From Lithacetigena sp037446255 [NCBI: Coprothermobacterota bacterium] (GTDB lineage: Bacteria > Coprothermobacterota > HKB111), in NCBI GenBank assembly GCA_037446255.1, contig JBBIIY010000002.1, positions 80,882 to 144,881 on the forward strand: DNA of 64,000 nt. The letters run 5' to 3'. Under the pieces are notes generated by a model. That model worked only from the letters and a program-made list of their open reading frames with translations. It searched no databases and was not told the origin of the DNA. The position numbers were made by a program, and so were the translations under genes. Below, piece after piece: positions 43,664-53,493 of the stretch (position 1 is the stretch's first letter; the number at the start of each line of letters is the position of its first letter).

Positions 43664-45274
43664 TTATTCAACGGATATAAAATATTGATAATGAGGTTGC
43701 CCGCCATAATACCATTCAACTTCGGCTTTGAATCTTTTAATAATTTTCTCTCTCAAAATCCAATCCTCTTCAATGCCTTCACCAGCATATAAAGTAACTA
43801 TGGACCCTTCCTGGCAGGGAGATTTCTTAAGAGTACCCAGGACTACTTCGTTTAAATCTTCATTTGAATATAATATTTCATCGTTGGAAGTAATGGAAAT
43901 AAAATCACCGAGTTTATAGTCAGTTCCCCCCAGATTACCGTTTCTTTGAGCTATCGTTACTTCAGCTACCCAGGTATCAGCAATACTTTCATTCATTCTT
44001 TCTAAGTTCTCTTCTGGTTCTAAATCGGGATTAAATCTTAACAGAGCAGAAATTCCTTCTATCATATGGGTAGTATTTACCTGATAAACTTTAGACCGTG
44101 AAGCAATCTTAATTGCTTCTTCAGCAGCCATTTTTATATTCATATTATTTATTATTAAAAAAATATTTTCTGAGTTTGCTTTCTTGATACCGGAAACAAT
44201 TTCTTCCACGCTGGGATTCATAGTTTGGCCACCAGTAATCAATCCATCAGCTCCCAGGTTTTTATAAACCTCCTCCATTCCCTTTCCTAAAACAACCGCT
44301 ATTATGGAATATTTTTTAGGAGTTAAATTTATGTCAGATTGGATCTCCGCTTTTTTGTATAGATACTCCTGGTGCTGCACTTTCATATTATCTATTTTTA
44401 TATCCTGAATTTCCCCGGTACTCAAGGCATAAGCAAGAACCCTGTCTGGGTGGTTAGAATGTATATGTAATTTAATAATGGAAGCATCTCCAACAACTAA
44501 CAAACTTCCACCAATCTCTGCTAAGATATTTTCCAGTTCTTCGGTAGTTTTATTAGGGTTTTTAATTAACAATTCAGTACAATAAGCAAACTCAAGGTCT
44601 TCTTCTACAACTGCTGGTAAAGGTTCTTTAAATTGTGAAGGCTCCAAAAGTACTATCTCAGGTACCGATTCTCCGGTTAAAGTTTTAACCATACCTTTGA
44701 AAATGTGGATTAACCCTAAACCTCCTGCATCTACGACCCCTGCTTCTTTCAACACTGGCAGCATATCAGGAGTTTTTTGAAGAGCGATATCTGCTTCCCT
44801 GATACCACCCAACAGTATTTTTATTATGTCATCGGAAACTACTCCTTGCGCTCCTTCTGCAAGAGAGCGAATTATGGTTAGCATAGTTCCTTCAACAGGT
44901 CTCATCACTGCTTTATAGGCACTCTCAGAACCCTGTTTTAGTGCTCTTTTTAGAATTTCTCCGTCAATCTGACTTTCATCATTAAAAACACTACATATAC
45001 CTAAAATAATCTGGGATAGAATAACCCCGGAATTACCTCGAGCCCCCATCAAAGAACCTCTTCTAAAAGCCAGAGACAACTCTTTTATAGTTTTAGGATT
45101 ATTTTTGGAGATTTCATCAAGAGCTGATTGCATAGTCATAACCATATTAATTCCTGTATCACCGTCTGGAACAGGAAAAACATTTAAAGCATTAACTTCA
45201 TCTTTATGAACAGCCAATTCATCAGAAGCACCTTTAATCATGTTGAGCAGGTCAGAAAAAACTAAGGCTCTCAT
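43664..45274 (-). CDS. DAK2 domain protein, FakA/YloV-like
   Basis: 536 residues. The N-terminal DAK2 kinase domain has NVFPVPDGDTGINMVMTM and RRGSLMGARGNSGVILSQI; the rest matches the FakA/YloV middle and C-terminal domains (HIHSNHPDRVLAYAL, VTLYAGEGI). FakA phosphorylates fatty acids bound to FakB; no fakB is visible here. Its start overlaps the asp23 stop by 4 bases, the same yloU-yloV pair seen in B. subtilis. The tail lies 82 bases from the convergent tRNA-Sec. Confidence 0.9.
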   Translation of the reverse strand: MRALVFSDLLNMIKGASDELAVHKDEVNALNVFPVPDGDTGINMVMTMQSALDEISKNNPKTIKELSLAFRRGSLMGARGNSGVILSQIILGICSVFNDESQIDGEILKRALKQGSESAYKAVMRPVEGTMLTIIRSLAEGAQGVVSDDIIKILLGGIREADIALQKTPDMLPVLKEAGVVDAGGLGLIHIFKGMVKTLTGESVPEIVLLEPSQFKEPLPAVVEEDLEFAYCTELLIKNPNKTTEELENILAEIGGSLLVVGDASIIKLHIHSNHPDRVLAYALSTGEIQDIKIDNMKVQHQEYLYKKAEIQSDINLTPKKYSIIAVVLGKGMEEVYKNLGADGLITGGQTMNPSVEEIVSGIKKANSENIFLIINNMNIKMAAEEAIKIASRSKVYQVNTTHMIEGISALLRFNPDLEPEENLERMNESIADTWVAEVTIAQRNGNLGGTDYKLGDFISITSNDEILYSNEDLNEVVLGTLKKSPCQEGSIVTLYAGEGIEEDWILREKIIKRFKAEVEWYYGGQPHYQYFISVE

Positions 45275-45591
45275 ACCTTAACCTTGTATAAATAAAGTTT
45301 GATTTTAATATTATTTTGCTCGATACCAATCATTTTAGAGAGGACAAACCTTAAAGTTTGCATGGTATTTTTGGCAACCTGCTGAAAAGGCAATTCCGGT
45401 TGAACCAAAAGAGAAAGTTGAAGTGTTAAAATGTCTCTCCTGGTTTTTATTTTAATATCAGGAGGTTTTCCCTGAACTTTTTCCAATATGGTAGATTTAT
45501 GTATCCCCACTACCCCATAACAATCATAAATAGTTTCTAAAACTATTTGTTCAATTGCTTTTTCACTGATTATAGTTCTTCCAATAATCAT
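45271..45591 (-). CDS. Asp23/Gls24 family envelope stress protein (YloU-like)
   Basis: 106 residues. Asp23-family core: ISEKAIEQIVLETIYDCYGVVGI and the LQLSLLVQPELPFQQVAKNTMQTLR segment. The family sits at the cell envelope or binds AmaP; in B. subtilis the homologue yloU lies next to yloV, as here. It starts 4 bases after glmS and ends overlapping the FakA-like gene. Confidence 0.88.
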   Translation of the reverse strand: MIIGRTIISEKAIEQIVLETIYDCYGVVGIHKSTILEKVQGKPPDIKIKTRRDILTLQLSLLVQPELPFQQVAKNTMQTLRFVLSKMIGIEQNNIKIKLYLYKVKV

Positions 45592-45595
45592 CTTT

Positions 45596-47404
45596 TCACT
45601 CCACCGTTACGGATTTTGCCAGATTTCGGGGCTTATCAATCGGTGCTCCACATTCACGAGCGGTGTAGTAGGCTAACAACTGAAGCACTAACCCATTCAA
45701 TATAGGGCTGATCAACATATCTGAATCAGGCAGTTTCACTACCCTGTAAGATGTATCTTTTAAATCCAGGGTGGTAAACAGGTATATTTTACCCCCGCGA
45801 GACCTTACTTCCTCAAAATTTGACAACATTTTTGGAGCAATAGATTTATTGCTTAAAAAAGCAATAACCGGGGTGTTATTTTCTATTAACGCCAGGGGTC
45901 CATGTTTTAACTCTCCTCCAGCATAAGCTTCGGCATGAATATAAGATATTTCTTTCATCTTCAAGGCTCCCTCAAGAGCAGTATAGTAATCCTGCAATCT
46001 ACCAAGGAAGAATAAATGTTTTGCTTCTTTCAATTCTCTGGCTATTTCTAAAAATACTTCGGATTTATCAAGGATCTGCTGAGCCTTGAAAGGCAATTCT
46101 TTTAATTCCTTTATATAATGCCTTTCTTTTTCATAATTTAGCTTATTTCTTTTTTTAGACCAGCTAAGAGCTAATAACAATAAAGTCAGCATCTGACTGG
46201 TATATGCTTTAGTTGAGGCTACGCTTATTTCTGGTCCAGCACGAGTATAAATAGTCCTGTCGGATTCACGAGAAACACTGCTTCCTATAACATTAGTTAT
46301 ACCTATTACCGGATAGCTAAGGTCTTTTAACCGGGTTAACACCCCCAGAGTATCTGCAGTTTCACCTGACTGACTGACGATTATTCCCACAGCAGGTTTT
46401 ACCCAGGGGACATCACGATACCTGAACTCAGAAGCCGCTTCTGTCTCAGCTTCCAGGTCACAAAGAGTCTCTAAGTAATATTTGCCTACTAAAGTAGCAT
46501 GATAAGCAGTCCCACAAGCTCCAAAATACACTTTTCTAAGGTTAGGGATTAAGTCGCCAAAATCAGCTTCATCTAATAAAAGCCGGTCTTCAGATATTCT
46601 TTCTCTCAGGGTATCTTTCAAAACAGTAGGTTGCTCATAAATTTCTTTTAACATAAAATGTGGATAACCACTCTTTTCTGCTAATCGGGCATCCCAGTTA
46701 GTTTCAATTACTTCAACTTTTCTTTCCTTTCCCTCAGTATTTATAACCTGAAAACCATTTTTTCCCAGAATGCCGATGTCTCCCTCTTCCAGAATTACTA
46801 TTTTTTTGGTATAGGGTAAAAGGGCAGGTATATCTGAAGCAGCGTAGCACTCACCCTCTCCAACACCTATTATCAAGGGGCTTTGTTTTCTTACGAGAAC
46901 AATTTTCTCCTCTTGAACGGAAATTACTGCCAGAGCATATGCTCCCTGCAAATCTTTGATTCCCTTGATTACTGCTTCTTCAAGATTCCCCTTGTAATAT
47001 TTTTCTAAAATGTGCACCACAATCTCGGTGTCTGTTTCAGAAATAAACTTATGCCCCTCATTTAATAATTGCTCCCTGAGTTCTTTATAGTTTTCAATGA
47101 TTCCATTATGAACCAGAGTCAATTTGTTGTCACAACTGGCATGAGGATGAGCATTGATATCTGAAGGAACTCCATGAGTAGCCCAACGGGTATGTCCGAT
47201 GCCATACACTGCCAGGTGTTTGCTCTCTTTCAGTAAATCTGATAGGCTGTCTACACTTCCCTTAGTTTTTATGATGTTCAATTCTCCTTCTTCAACCAGA
47301 GCAATACCAGCCGAGTCATACCCTCTATATTCCAACCGCTGTAATCCCTGAATTAATATTGGCATTACTGGTTTATTACCTATATAAGCGATAATTCCAC
47401 ACAC
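45596..47404 (-). CDS. glmS: Glutamine-fructose-6-phosphate aminotransferase
   Basis: 602 residues. N-terminal glutaminase with the catalytic Cys in MCGIIAYIG, then two SIS isomerase domains (VSQSGETADTLG, GPEISVASTKAYTSQ) and the usual C-terminal KPRNLAKSVTVE. It makes glucosamine 6-phosphate for peptidoglycan. It follows glmM immediately (start 47404, glmM stop 47405), leaving no space for a glmS ribozyme, so feedback must work another way. Confidence 0.97.
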   Translation of the reverse strand: MCGIIAYIGNKPVMPILIQGLQRLEYRGYDSAGIALVEEGELNIIKTKGSVDSLSDLLKESKHLAVYGIGHTRWATHGVPSDINAHPHASCDNKLTLVHNGIIENYKELREQLLNEGHKFISETDTEIVVHILEKYYKGNLEEAVIKGIKDLQGAYALAVISVQEEKIVLVRKQSPLIIGVGEGECYAASDIPALLPYTKKIVILEEGDIGILGKNGFQVINTEGKERKVEVIETNWDARLAEKSGYPHFMLKEIYEQPTVLKDTLRERISEDRLLLDEADFGDLIPNLRKVYFGACGTAYHATLVGKYYLETLCDLEAETEAASEFRYRDVPWVKPAVGIIVSQSGETADTLGVLTRLKDLSYPVIGITNVIGSSVSRESDRTIYTRAGPEISVASTKAYTSQMLTLLLLALSWSKKRNKLNYEKERHYIKELKELPFKAQQILDKSEVFLEIARELKEAKHLFFLGRLQDYYTALEGALKMKEISYIHAEAYAGGELKHGPLALIENNTPVIAFLSNKSIAPKMLSNFEEVRSRGGKIYLFTTLDLKDTSYRVVKLPDSDMLISPILNGLVLQLLAYYTARECGAPIDKPRNLAKSVTVE

Positions 47405-48745
47405 TTATTCCTCCTCTATCTCTAAAATTTTACTCATCATCCTATTAATAATTGGTTTTATAACATCATGTTCCTTTGCTTCAACCATAACTCTTATCAT
47501 AGGTTCAGTTCCTGAAGCCCTGATAATAATTCTACCTCTAACTCCAAGTTCTTTATTTATTTCTTCTACATACTCCTGTAATTTAGGATTTCTAAGAATT
47601 TCATGTTTCTTTGTGGTATGGTGATTTATTTCTCCCTGAGGAAATTCATTTAGTATAGTTTTAAGTTTTGATAAGGGAGTACCACTTGAAGAAAGTGCAT
47701 CCAATAATTCAAGCGAAGTAATAATTCCATCACCAGTTGTTGACTTATCCATGATAACCAGGTGACCGGACCTTTCTCCTCCGAGAATGAGCTGTTTATT
47801 CCTTAAAGTTTGTACTATATTTCTATCCCCAACATCAACCCGAAGCAAATTCACACCTAAACGATTAAATATCTCTTCCAATCCCTGGTTGGAAAGTATA
47901 GTGCCTACCACTGTAGAACCTGGTAACCTGCACGAATTTATCATATTAGAGGCAATAATAGCCAATAAGTGATCTCCATTAAGTACATCGCCTTTTTCAT
48001 CAACCACGATTACCCTGTCTCCATCTCCGTCAAAAGCAAAACCAACATCAGCGTTATTTTCAATAATGACTTTTTGTATTTTCTGAGGATTAGTGGACCC
48101 GCAATTAACATTAATTAAGTTACCATTAAATTCTCCATGAACAACCGTTACCTTTGCTCCTAATCTCCTGAATACTTCTGGAGCTACCTTAGAAGTTGCA
48201 CCATAGGCAGTATCTATAACTAAAGATAAATTTTCCAGGTTAAATGGATATTTTTCTAAGAGATATTCTATATAATAGTTCTGGGCTTCACTAAAATCGC
48301 GTAATTTTCCTACTGAAACTCCATACGAACGAGCTATTAAATCAGTCATTCCCAGATTAAGTTCAATAAGGTCTTCATCTTCATCGCTGATTTTAAATCC
48401 ACTTGAATCAAAAAATTTAAAACCATTATCCTCAACTGGGTTATGAGAAGCTGAACAAACTACCCCAAAATCAAAACCATATTTTACTGTAAGCATAGAA
48501 ACAGCTGGCGTAGGAATTATATTAGCATCATAAACATCTATTCCCAAAGCCATAAGACCTGAGGAGAGTGCTTGAGATAACATTTCTCCCGAAATGCGAC
48601 TGTCTTTTCCCAGGATAACCTTCCTTTTATCCTTCACTAACACATGTCCGGCAGATAATCCCAGTTTCAATGAAAATTCGGGAGTTAATTCTTTACCTGC
48701 AATCCCTCTTATACCATCAGTCCCAAATAAACGATAATTCTGCAT
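47405..48745 (-). CDS. glmM: Phosphoglucosamine mutase
   Basis: 446 residues from ATG 48745, which has AGGAG 9 bases upstream; an in-frame TTG eight codons earlier overlaps that site and is unlikely. FGTDGIRGIAG start, phosphoserine loop CSASHNPVEDNG, metal-binding DGDGDR, sugar loop GGERSGHL and RASGTEPMIRVM are present. It interconverts glucosamine 6- and 1-phosphate. Placed with cdaA and glmS, an arrangement known to link c-di-AMP and wall-precursor synthesis. Confidence 0.97.
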   Translation of the reverse strand: MQNYRLFGTDGIRGIAGKELTPEFSLKLGLSAGHVLVKDKRKVILGKDSRISGEMLSQALSSGLMALGIDVYDANIIPTPAVSMLTVKYGFDFGVVCSASHNPVEDNGFKFFDSSGFKISDEDEDLIELNLGMTDLIARSYGVSVGKLRDFSEAQNYYIEYLLEKYPFNLENLSLVIDTAYGATSKVAPEVFRRLGAKVTVVHGEFNGNLINVNCGSTNPQKIQKVIIENNADVGFAFDGDGDRVIVVDEKGDVLNGDHLLAIIASNMINSCRLPGSTVVGTILSNQGLEEIFNRLGVNLLRVDVGDRNIVQTLRNKQLILGGERSGHLVIMDKSTTGDGIITSLELLDALSSSGTPLSKLKTILNEFPQGEINHHTTKKHEILRNPKLQEYVEEINKELGVRGRIIIRASGTEPMIRVMVEAKEHDVIKPIINRMMSKILEIEEE

Positions 48746-48861
48746 TAATATTTTCTCCTGACTGTTCAACTTCAGTTTTAGCAGTTTTATAACTTAATAA
48801 TTATATTATAATTACCAATGTAGTTTATTAATAATCAAAATGAGTAATCAAAGATACAGCA

Positions 48862-49683
48862 TTAACTTTGAGGCTCAGAGATAACCTGATAAATTGCACG
48901 GAGAATATCGCGAAGCTCCATAGTGGTTATAAACCTCATAAGTTTTCCTTCGTGAGAAACTGAAATAGAGCCGTTTTCTTCCGAAACTACAATAGCCAAG
49001 CAGTCTGTTTCTTCGGTGATTCCCAGTGCAGCTCTATGTCTTAGCCCAATCTCCTCTCCCCCGGGAGTCATTTCCCGAGATACAGGCATTACACAGCGAG
49101 CAGCCACTATCTTATCATTTTTAATAATCAAAGCTCCGTCATGAAGCGGAGATGTAGGTAAAAAAATTGACACTATCAGTTCTGCGTGAACATCACTGTT
49201 TATCTGCACTCCCTGATTGGTATATTCTTTTAGGTTTATCAATTTTTCCAATACAATCAGGGAGCCGCACTTCTTCAAGCTCAGTGTTTGTACCGCTTTT
49301 ATTATCTCTTCTATGGTTATCTCCAAAAAAGAGGTGATAATTGTATGGGAAAGAATTTTTTTACTTCCAATATATTCAAGAGCACGCCTTAATTCAGGTT
49401 GAAACACAATAGGAATAGCTACAATAATAGCTACCGTAAGATACCTTACTATCCAACCAGAAATTAGAAAAATCCCCAACTGTGAAGATAGTGTGTAGAT
49501 TATACCGATGCCTACTATTACAATGAAAATACCTCTAATAAGCTGGTAAGTACGGCTTCCTTTAAGGAAAATAAATATTTTGTAAAAAATAATTGAGACC
49601 AGGGCTATATCTATTATATGAGCAATTAACTTCCACGGGGGAGCTGTAAGCAGTTCATTGGCAAAATCAATCAGGTTGTTCAT
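48862..49683 (-). CDS. cdaA: Diadenylate cyclase CdaA (DacA)
   Basis: 273 residues. Three N-terminal membrane helices (about 15-100) and a DAC domain with the catalytic DGA (SPLHDGALIIKNDKI) and RHR (GLRHRAALGITEETD) motifs. It makes c-di-AMP from two ATP at the membrane. In Firmicutes the usual order is cdaA-cdaR-glmM; here the CdaR/YbbR gene is missing and glmM follows directly after a 116-base gap, so the regulator may lie elsewhere or be absent. Confidence 0.95.
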   Translation of the reverse strand: MNNLIDFANELLTAPPWKLIAHIIDIALVSIIFYKIFIFLKGSRTYQLIRGIFIVIVGIGIIYTLSSQLGIFLISGWIVRYLTVAIIVAIPIVFQPELRRALEYIGSKKILSHTIITSFLEITIEEIIKAVQTLSLKKCGSLIVLEKLINLKEYTNQGVQINSDVHAELIVSIFLPTSPLHDGALIIKNDKIVAARCVMPVSREMTPGGEEIGLRHRAALGITEETDCLAIVVSEENGSISVSHEGKLMRFITTMELRDILRAIYQVISEPQS

Positions 49684-49692
49684 TTAATCTAA

Positions 49693-49983
49693 TTACTTTC
49701 TCTTCTTCTTTTGTTTCTTCTTATAAAAACCAAGATACTCTTCATTACTTTCCTTCATATATTTCTGAATCATATCTTCAAAATTTGGTTTATTATCCTT
49801 TTTATCAACCAAAAAAACTGGTTTACCATTGTGTTCTCTGTTAGCAGGTTCTACTTCCAGCATCTGCCCAATAGAATACTTCTTTAAATCACCCGCTTCA
49901 TTAGAAAAAACAATCCCTTTACTGCCTTCTTCAGTTATAACTATTAATCCATCTTTACTTATAAAGGAGACCAAACACCTCAT
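49693..49983 (-). CDS. Small basic-tailed hypothetical protein
   Basis: 96 residues; family not recognised. The first 60 residues look like a small beta-rich fold (ISKDGLIVITEEGSKGIVF, SIGQMLEVEP) and the C-terminus is a very basic tail (YKKKQKKKRK) that could bind RNA or acidic lipids. It overlaps the stop of the FtsB-like gene by 4 bases (ATGA) and lies 9 bases before cdaA. Confidence 0.65.
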   Translation of the reverse strand: MRCLVSFISKDGLIVITEEGSKGIVFSNEAGDLKKYSIGQMLEVEPANREHNGKPVFLVDKKDNKPNFEDMIQKYMKESNEEYLGFYKKKQKKKRK

Positions 49984-50255
49984 GGCTTATCTAACTTTAT
50001 TATAATCTCTCCTGGTTTAGCCATTTCTATTTTTTCTCTTATTGCCTGTTCTATCCCTTCTGGTGTTTTCAACTTCGCAATCTCCCTATCTAAATTCGAA
50101 ATAACCTTCTTTTCATTTGTTATCTGCATTTCTAAGGTTTTCATCTCATTTTTCATAACTAAATAATTACTGTAAGTCATAACAAAATTGAAAATAGAAG
50201 TGATGGCCAGTACCCAAATTGCAATTTCTACAATCTGAAAAAATGTTTTTTTCAA
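49980..50255 (-). CDS. FtsB/DivIC-type septum formation initiator family protein
   Basis: 91 residues: short cytoplasmic head, one membrane helix (about 8-26), then a coiled coil (about 30-65) with KLKTPEGIEQAIREKIEMAKPGEIII, the conserved C-terminal block of FtsB/DivIC. It would join FtsL and FtsQ/DivIB at the septum. Start is TTG 50255 overlapping the pyk stop (TTGA). Confidence 0.85.
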   Translation of the reverse strand: MKKTFFQIVEIAIWVLAITSIFNFVMTYSNYLVMKNEMKTLEMQITNEKKVISNLDREIAKLKTPEGIEQAIREKIEMAKPGEIIIKLDKP

Positions 50256-51670
50256 AGAGTATCACCAACTATGTGATACTTTATGGTGTTAGTACCGCCA
50301 GATAATCCAACATAAGTTCCTGAAGTAAAAATAACACAATCACCTACATTTATTAATTTTTTAGCTATTAAAAGGTCTTCTGCTTTATGGTAAAGATCTT
50401 CAACAGAAGATACAGATGCCAAAATTATTGGTAATACTCCCCAAACAAGACAGAGTTGTCTATTTATTGTTTCATTAGTAGTTAGAGCTATTATCCGGGT
50501 GAAAGGACGAAATCTAGCAATTCTCCTGGCGCTTTTTCCAGTTTCTGTGGGAATAATCAAAGCTTGTGCTTTAAGATTATCAGCTAAAATACAGGCTGAA
50601 TACGATAAAGCCTGGAGAGGGTTATCTTCAGCTTTTTCAAAAACATAATTAGAAGGAATTGGTTGTTTTTCCATTTCCGCTTCAGTTTTAAATATAACCT
50701 GATTAACTGTGCTGATAACTTCAACAGGATAACAACCAACAGCAGTTTCCGAGCTGAACATAATGGAATCAGTACCCTGAATAATAGCTGTGGCAATATC
50801 ATTTACCTCAGCCCGGGTGGGGAATGGATTATTTACCATTGATTCCATAATCTGGGTAGCCACAATAACTGGCTTTCCTTTTAAACGACATTTTTTAATT
50901 ATTTTTATCTGAGCCAAAGGTACTTCCTCCAGCGAAATTTCAACGCCTAAATCCCCTCTGGCAATTAATATAGCATCGGCTCGTTCAATTATTTCGTCAA
51001 GATTAAGCAGGGCTTCGTGTTTCTCAATTTTAGCAATAACAGGTAAATTCTTACCTCTAACCTCTAATTCTGTTCGTAAATCATCTATATCCTTTGCTGA
51101 CTTAACAAAAGATAAAGCTACATAGTCAATATCTTCTTTAATAGCAAATTCTAAATCTTTTAAATCTTTCTCGGTTAAAGAATTAAGAGATAGTCCCTGG
51201 GATCTGATATTTACACCCTTATTTGCTAATATAATTCCTTCCCTGATAACTTCACAAAAACATGAGTTTCCGGTATTTTGTTTTACTTTTAGTATTATTC
51301 TTCCATCATCAATAAAGACTAAATCTTCAGGTTGTAAGAATATAATAACTGATGGTATGGAGATAGGGAATTCTGCTGAGCCAAGTTCAATAATATCCCC
51401 TATACGGAGTCTTTGTTCTTTGACTTTTCCAAGCCGTATTTTGGGACCGCATAAATCCTGGATAATTGCTACGGGTTTATGATATTTTCTGGATATCTTC
51501 CTGACAATTTCTAACCTTTCTTTATGCTCTTGATAGGTACCATGAGAAAAATTAAGTCGGAAAATATCAACTCCGTTAATAATCAGCTTCTCAATTATCT
51601 CTTCTGTGCTACTACCCGGCCCAAGGGTAGCAATTATCTTGGTTTTACCCTCAAGAATTTCAGCAGTCAT
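50252..51670 (-). CDS. pyk: Pyruvate kinase
   Basis: 472 residues. KIIATLGPGSS, VDIFRLNFSHG, the active-site Lys in VIAKIEKHEAL, metal site ILIARGDLGVEI, and VNNPFPTRAEVNDIATAI are all present. Makes ATP and pyruvate from PEP in glycolysis. The length lacks the extra C-terminal domain of some bacilli. It lies 23 bases downstream of gdhA. Confidence 0.97.
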   Translation of the reverse strand: MTAEILEGKTKIIATLGPGSSTEEIIEKLIINGVDIFRLNFSHGTYQEHKERLEIVRKISRKYHKPVAIIQDLCGPKIRLGKVKEQRLRIGDIIELGSAEFPISIPSVIIFLQPEDLVFIDDGRIILKVKQNTGNSCFCEVIREGIILANKGVNIRSQGLSLNSLTEKDLKDLEFAIKEDIDYVALSFVKSAKDIDDLRTELEVRGKNLPVIAKIEKHEALLNLDEIIERADAILIARGDLGVEISLEEVPLAQIKIIKKCRLKGKPVIVATQIMESMVNNPFPTRAEVNDIATAIIQGTDSIMFSSETAVGCYPVEVISTVNQVIFKTEAEMEKQPIPSNYVFEKAEDNPLQALSYSACILADNLKAQALIIPTETGKSARRIARFRPFTRIIALTTNETINRQLCLVWGVLPIILASVSSVEDLYHKAEDLLIAKKLINVGDCVIFTSGTYVGLSGGTNTIKYHIVGDTL

Positions 51671-51693
51671 CCCTATCTCCTCTTAGTCAACTA

Positions 51694-52944
51694 TTAACCT
51701 GCCCAACCTCTTAATTTCATAGCTTCTGCTAATCTCTTGATAGAATAAAGGTAAGCGGCAGTTCTCATATCAACTTTATACTGCTTGCTGATTTCCAATA
51801 CCGCTTTAAAGGCTGCAGTCATTTTCTCATCAAGCCTTGAATCTACTTCTTCCTGAGTCCAGTAATAATTGGATAAGTTTTGCACCCATTCAAAATATGA
51901 AACTGTAACCCCTCCAGCATTAGCCAGAATATCAGGGAGCATAAACACGCCATTTTTATAGAGAATCTCGTCAGCTTCGGGGGTAGTTGGTCCATTAGCC
52001 GCTTCTCCAATGATTTTTGCTTTAACATTATGAGCGTTAGCCTTGGTTATAACTCCTTCAAGGGCTGCGGGTATTAAAACATCCACAGGTAGCTCCAGGA
52101 GCTCTTCATTGGTAATGGTAGTTGCTCCAGGATAACCTACTACCGAGCCAGTCTTTTCCTTATGTTCAAAAACTTTGTATGGGTCAAATCCTTCCTTGTT
52201 CAGGATTCCGCCTCGGGAATCACTCACTGCTACAAGTTTAGCACCTTTATCATAAACTAACTTAGCAGCGAAAAATCCAGCATTTCCATAACCCTGTACA
52301 GCAACAGTTACATCTTTAAAAGTTTTTCCCATACTTTTAAGTGCTTCCCTGATAGTAATTACTGTTCCTGTGGCGGTGGCGGTATTTCTTCCCAAAGAAC
52401 CTCCAACCGCTACGGGCTTACCGGTAATAACGCCAGGTGAGTAATAACCCTTAAGCTTGCTAAATTCGTCCATCATCCAGGCCATCATTTGAGGAGTAGT
52501 GTAAACATCTGGAGCTGGAATATCTTTCTCTGGTCCCACGATCGAAGAAATAGCCTGGATATAACCTCGGCTTAATCTTTCCAGTTCACCAGGCGAGAGT
52601 TCCCTGGGATTGCAGGTGATACCACCCTTTCCTCCTCCATAAGGAAGACCAACTACTCCGCATTTAAAAGTCATCCAGATGGAAAGAGCAATAGTTTCAT
52701 CCATGCATACATCAGGGTGATAACGAATACCACCTTTAAAAGGTCCTAACACATCTACATGCTGAGACCTGTATCCTTTAAAAACTTTGACACTACCATC
52801 ATCCATTTTTACAGGGATGTTGACATAAAGTACTCTTTTAGGCCAACGGAGTATCTCATGAATACCCTGTTCTAAACCTAAAATTGACGCAGCATTATCA
52901 ATTTGCTGTTGCGCCATTTCAAAGGGATTTAATTTGTCTGACAC
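51694..52944 (-). CDS. gdhA: Glutamate dehydrogenase
   Basis: 416 residues, class I hexameric type. PFKGGIRYHPDV, the catalytic Lys in LPYGGGKGGITCNP, PAPDVYT and the Rossmann VQGYGNAGFFAAKL are present. It interconverts glutamate and 2-oxoglutarate with NAD(P). In this cluster it probably runs toward oxidation, feeding the neighbouring KorABC. Confidence 0.96.
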   Translation of the reverse strand: MSDKLNPFEMAQQQIDNAASILGLEQGIHEILRWPKRVLYVNIPVKMDDGSVKVFKGYRSQHVDVLGPFKGGIRYHPDVCMDETIALSIWMTFKCGVVGLPYGGGKGGITCNPRELSPGELERLSRGYIQAISSIVGPEKDIPAPDVYTTPQMMAWMMDEFSKLKGYYSPGVITGKPVAVGGSLGRNTATATGTVITIREALKSMGKTFKDVTVAVQGYGNAGFFAAKLVYDKGAKLVAVSDSRGGILNKEGFDPYKVFEHKEKTGSVVGYPGATTITNEELLELPVDVLIPAALEGVITKANAHNVKAKIIGEAANGPTTPEADEILYKNGVFMLPDILANAGGVTVSYFEWVQNLSNYYWTQEEVDSRLDEKMTAAFKAVLEISKQYKVDMRTAAYLYSIKRLAEAMKLRGWAG

Positions 52945-52965
52945 TTCAAAACCTCCTGAAAATTG

Positions 52966-53493
52966 TTATTTATTAATCAATTCAAAGCCAATACTTAAGG
53001 CTTTTAAATTTTCAATTAAGAATTTTTCTCCCATTCTTCTCTTTACAGCCTCCTCTAAACTTTTACAACTTAAGGATTGAGAAATTTTTGCCAGAATTCC
53101 CAGAGCCAGAAAGTTAGAAAAAACGGGTTTCTTGAATTCTTTTAAAGTGGTATCAATTATGGGCACTTTAATTAAAGAAATTCCTTCTACGCCTTTGGTA
53201 TCAATGGAGGCATCAACAATAGTTATACCATGGGAACCGTTCTTTTTCACATATCTATCAAAGGATGCCTGGCTGAGTATAACCATAAAATCCGGGTTAG
53301 TCACCCGGGGATAATAAATATAGGAATCGCTGAAAATTACATCAGTACGAGAAGCTCCTCCACGAGCTTCAGGGCCATAGGACTGAGAAAAGGCTACTTC
53401 TTTACCTTCCAGTACTCCAGCCTCAGCAAATACTATCCCCATAACTCCAATACCCTGGCCTCCGGTACCACCAAATCTAAACTGCTGTATCAC
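52966..53493 (-). CDS. korC: 2-oxoacid:ferredoxin oxidoreductase gamma subunit
   Basis: 175 residues from GTG 53493, which has GGAGG 7 bases upstream and overlaps the korB tail; the longer open frame would add 18 non-conserved residues. FRFGGTGGQGIGVMG and SYGPEARGGASRTDVI mark the gamma domain of pyruvate/oxoglutarate ferredoxin oxidoreductases. Confidence 0.93.
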   Translation of the reverse strand: MIQQFRFGGTGGQGIGVMGIVFAEAGVLEGKEVAFSQSYGPEARGGASRTDVIFSDSYIYYPRVTNPDFMVILSQASFDRYVKKNGSHGITIVDASIDTKGVEGISLIKVPIIDTTLKEFKKPVFSNFLALGILAKISQSLSCKSLEEAVKRRMGEKFLIENLKALSIGFELINK

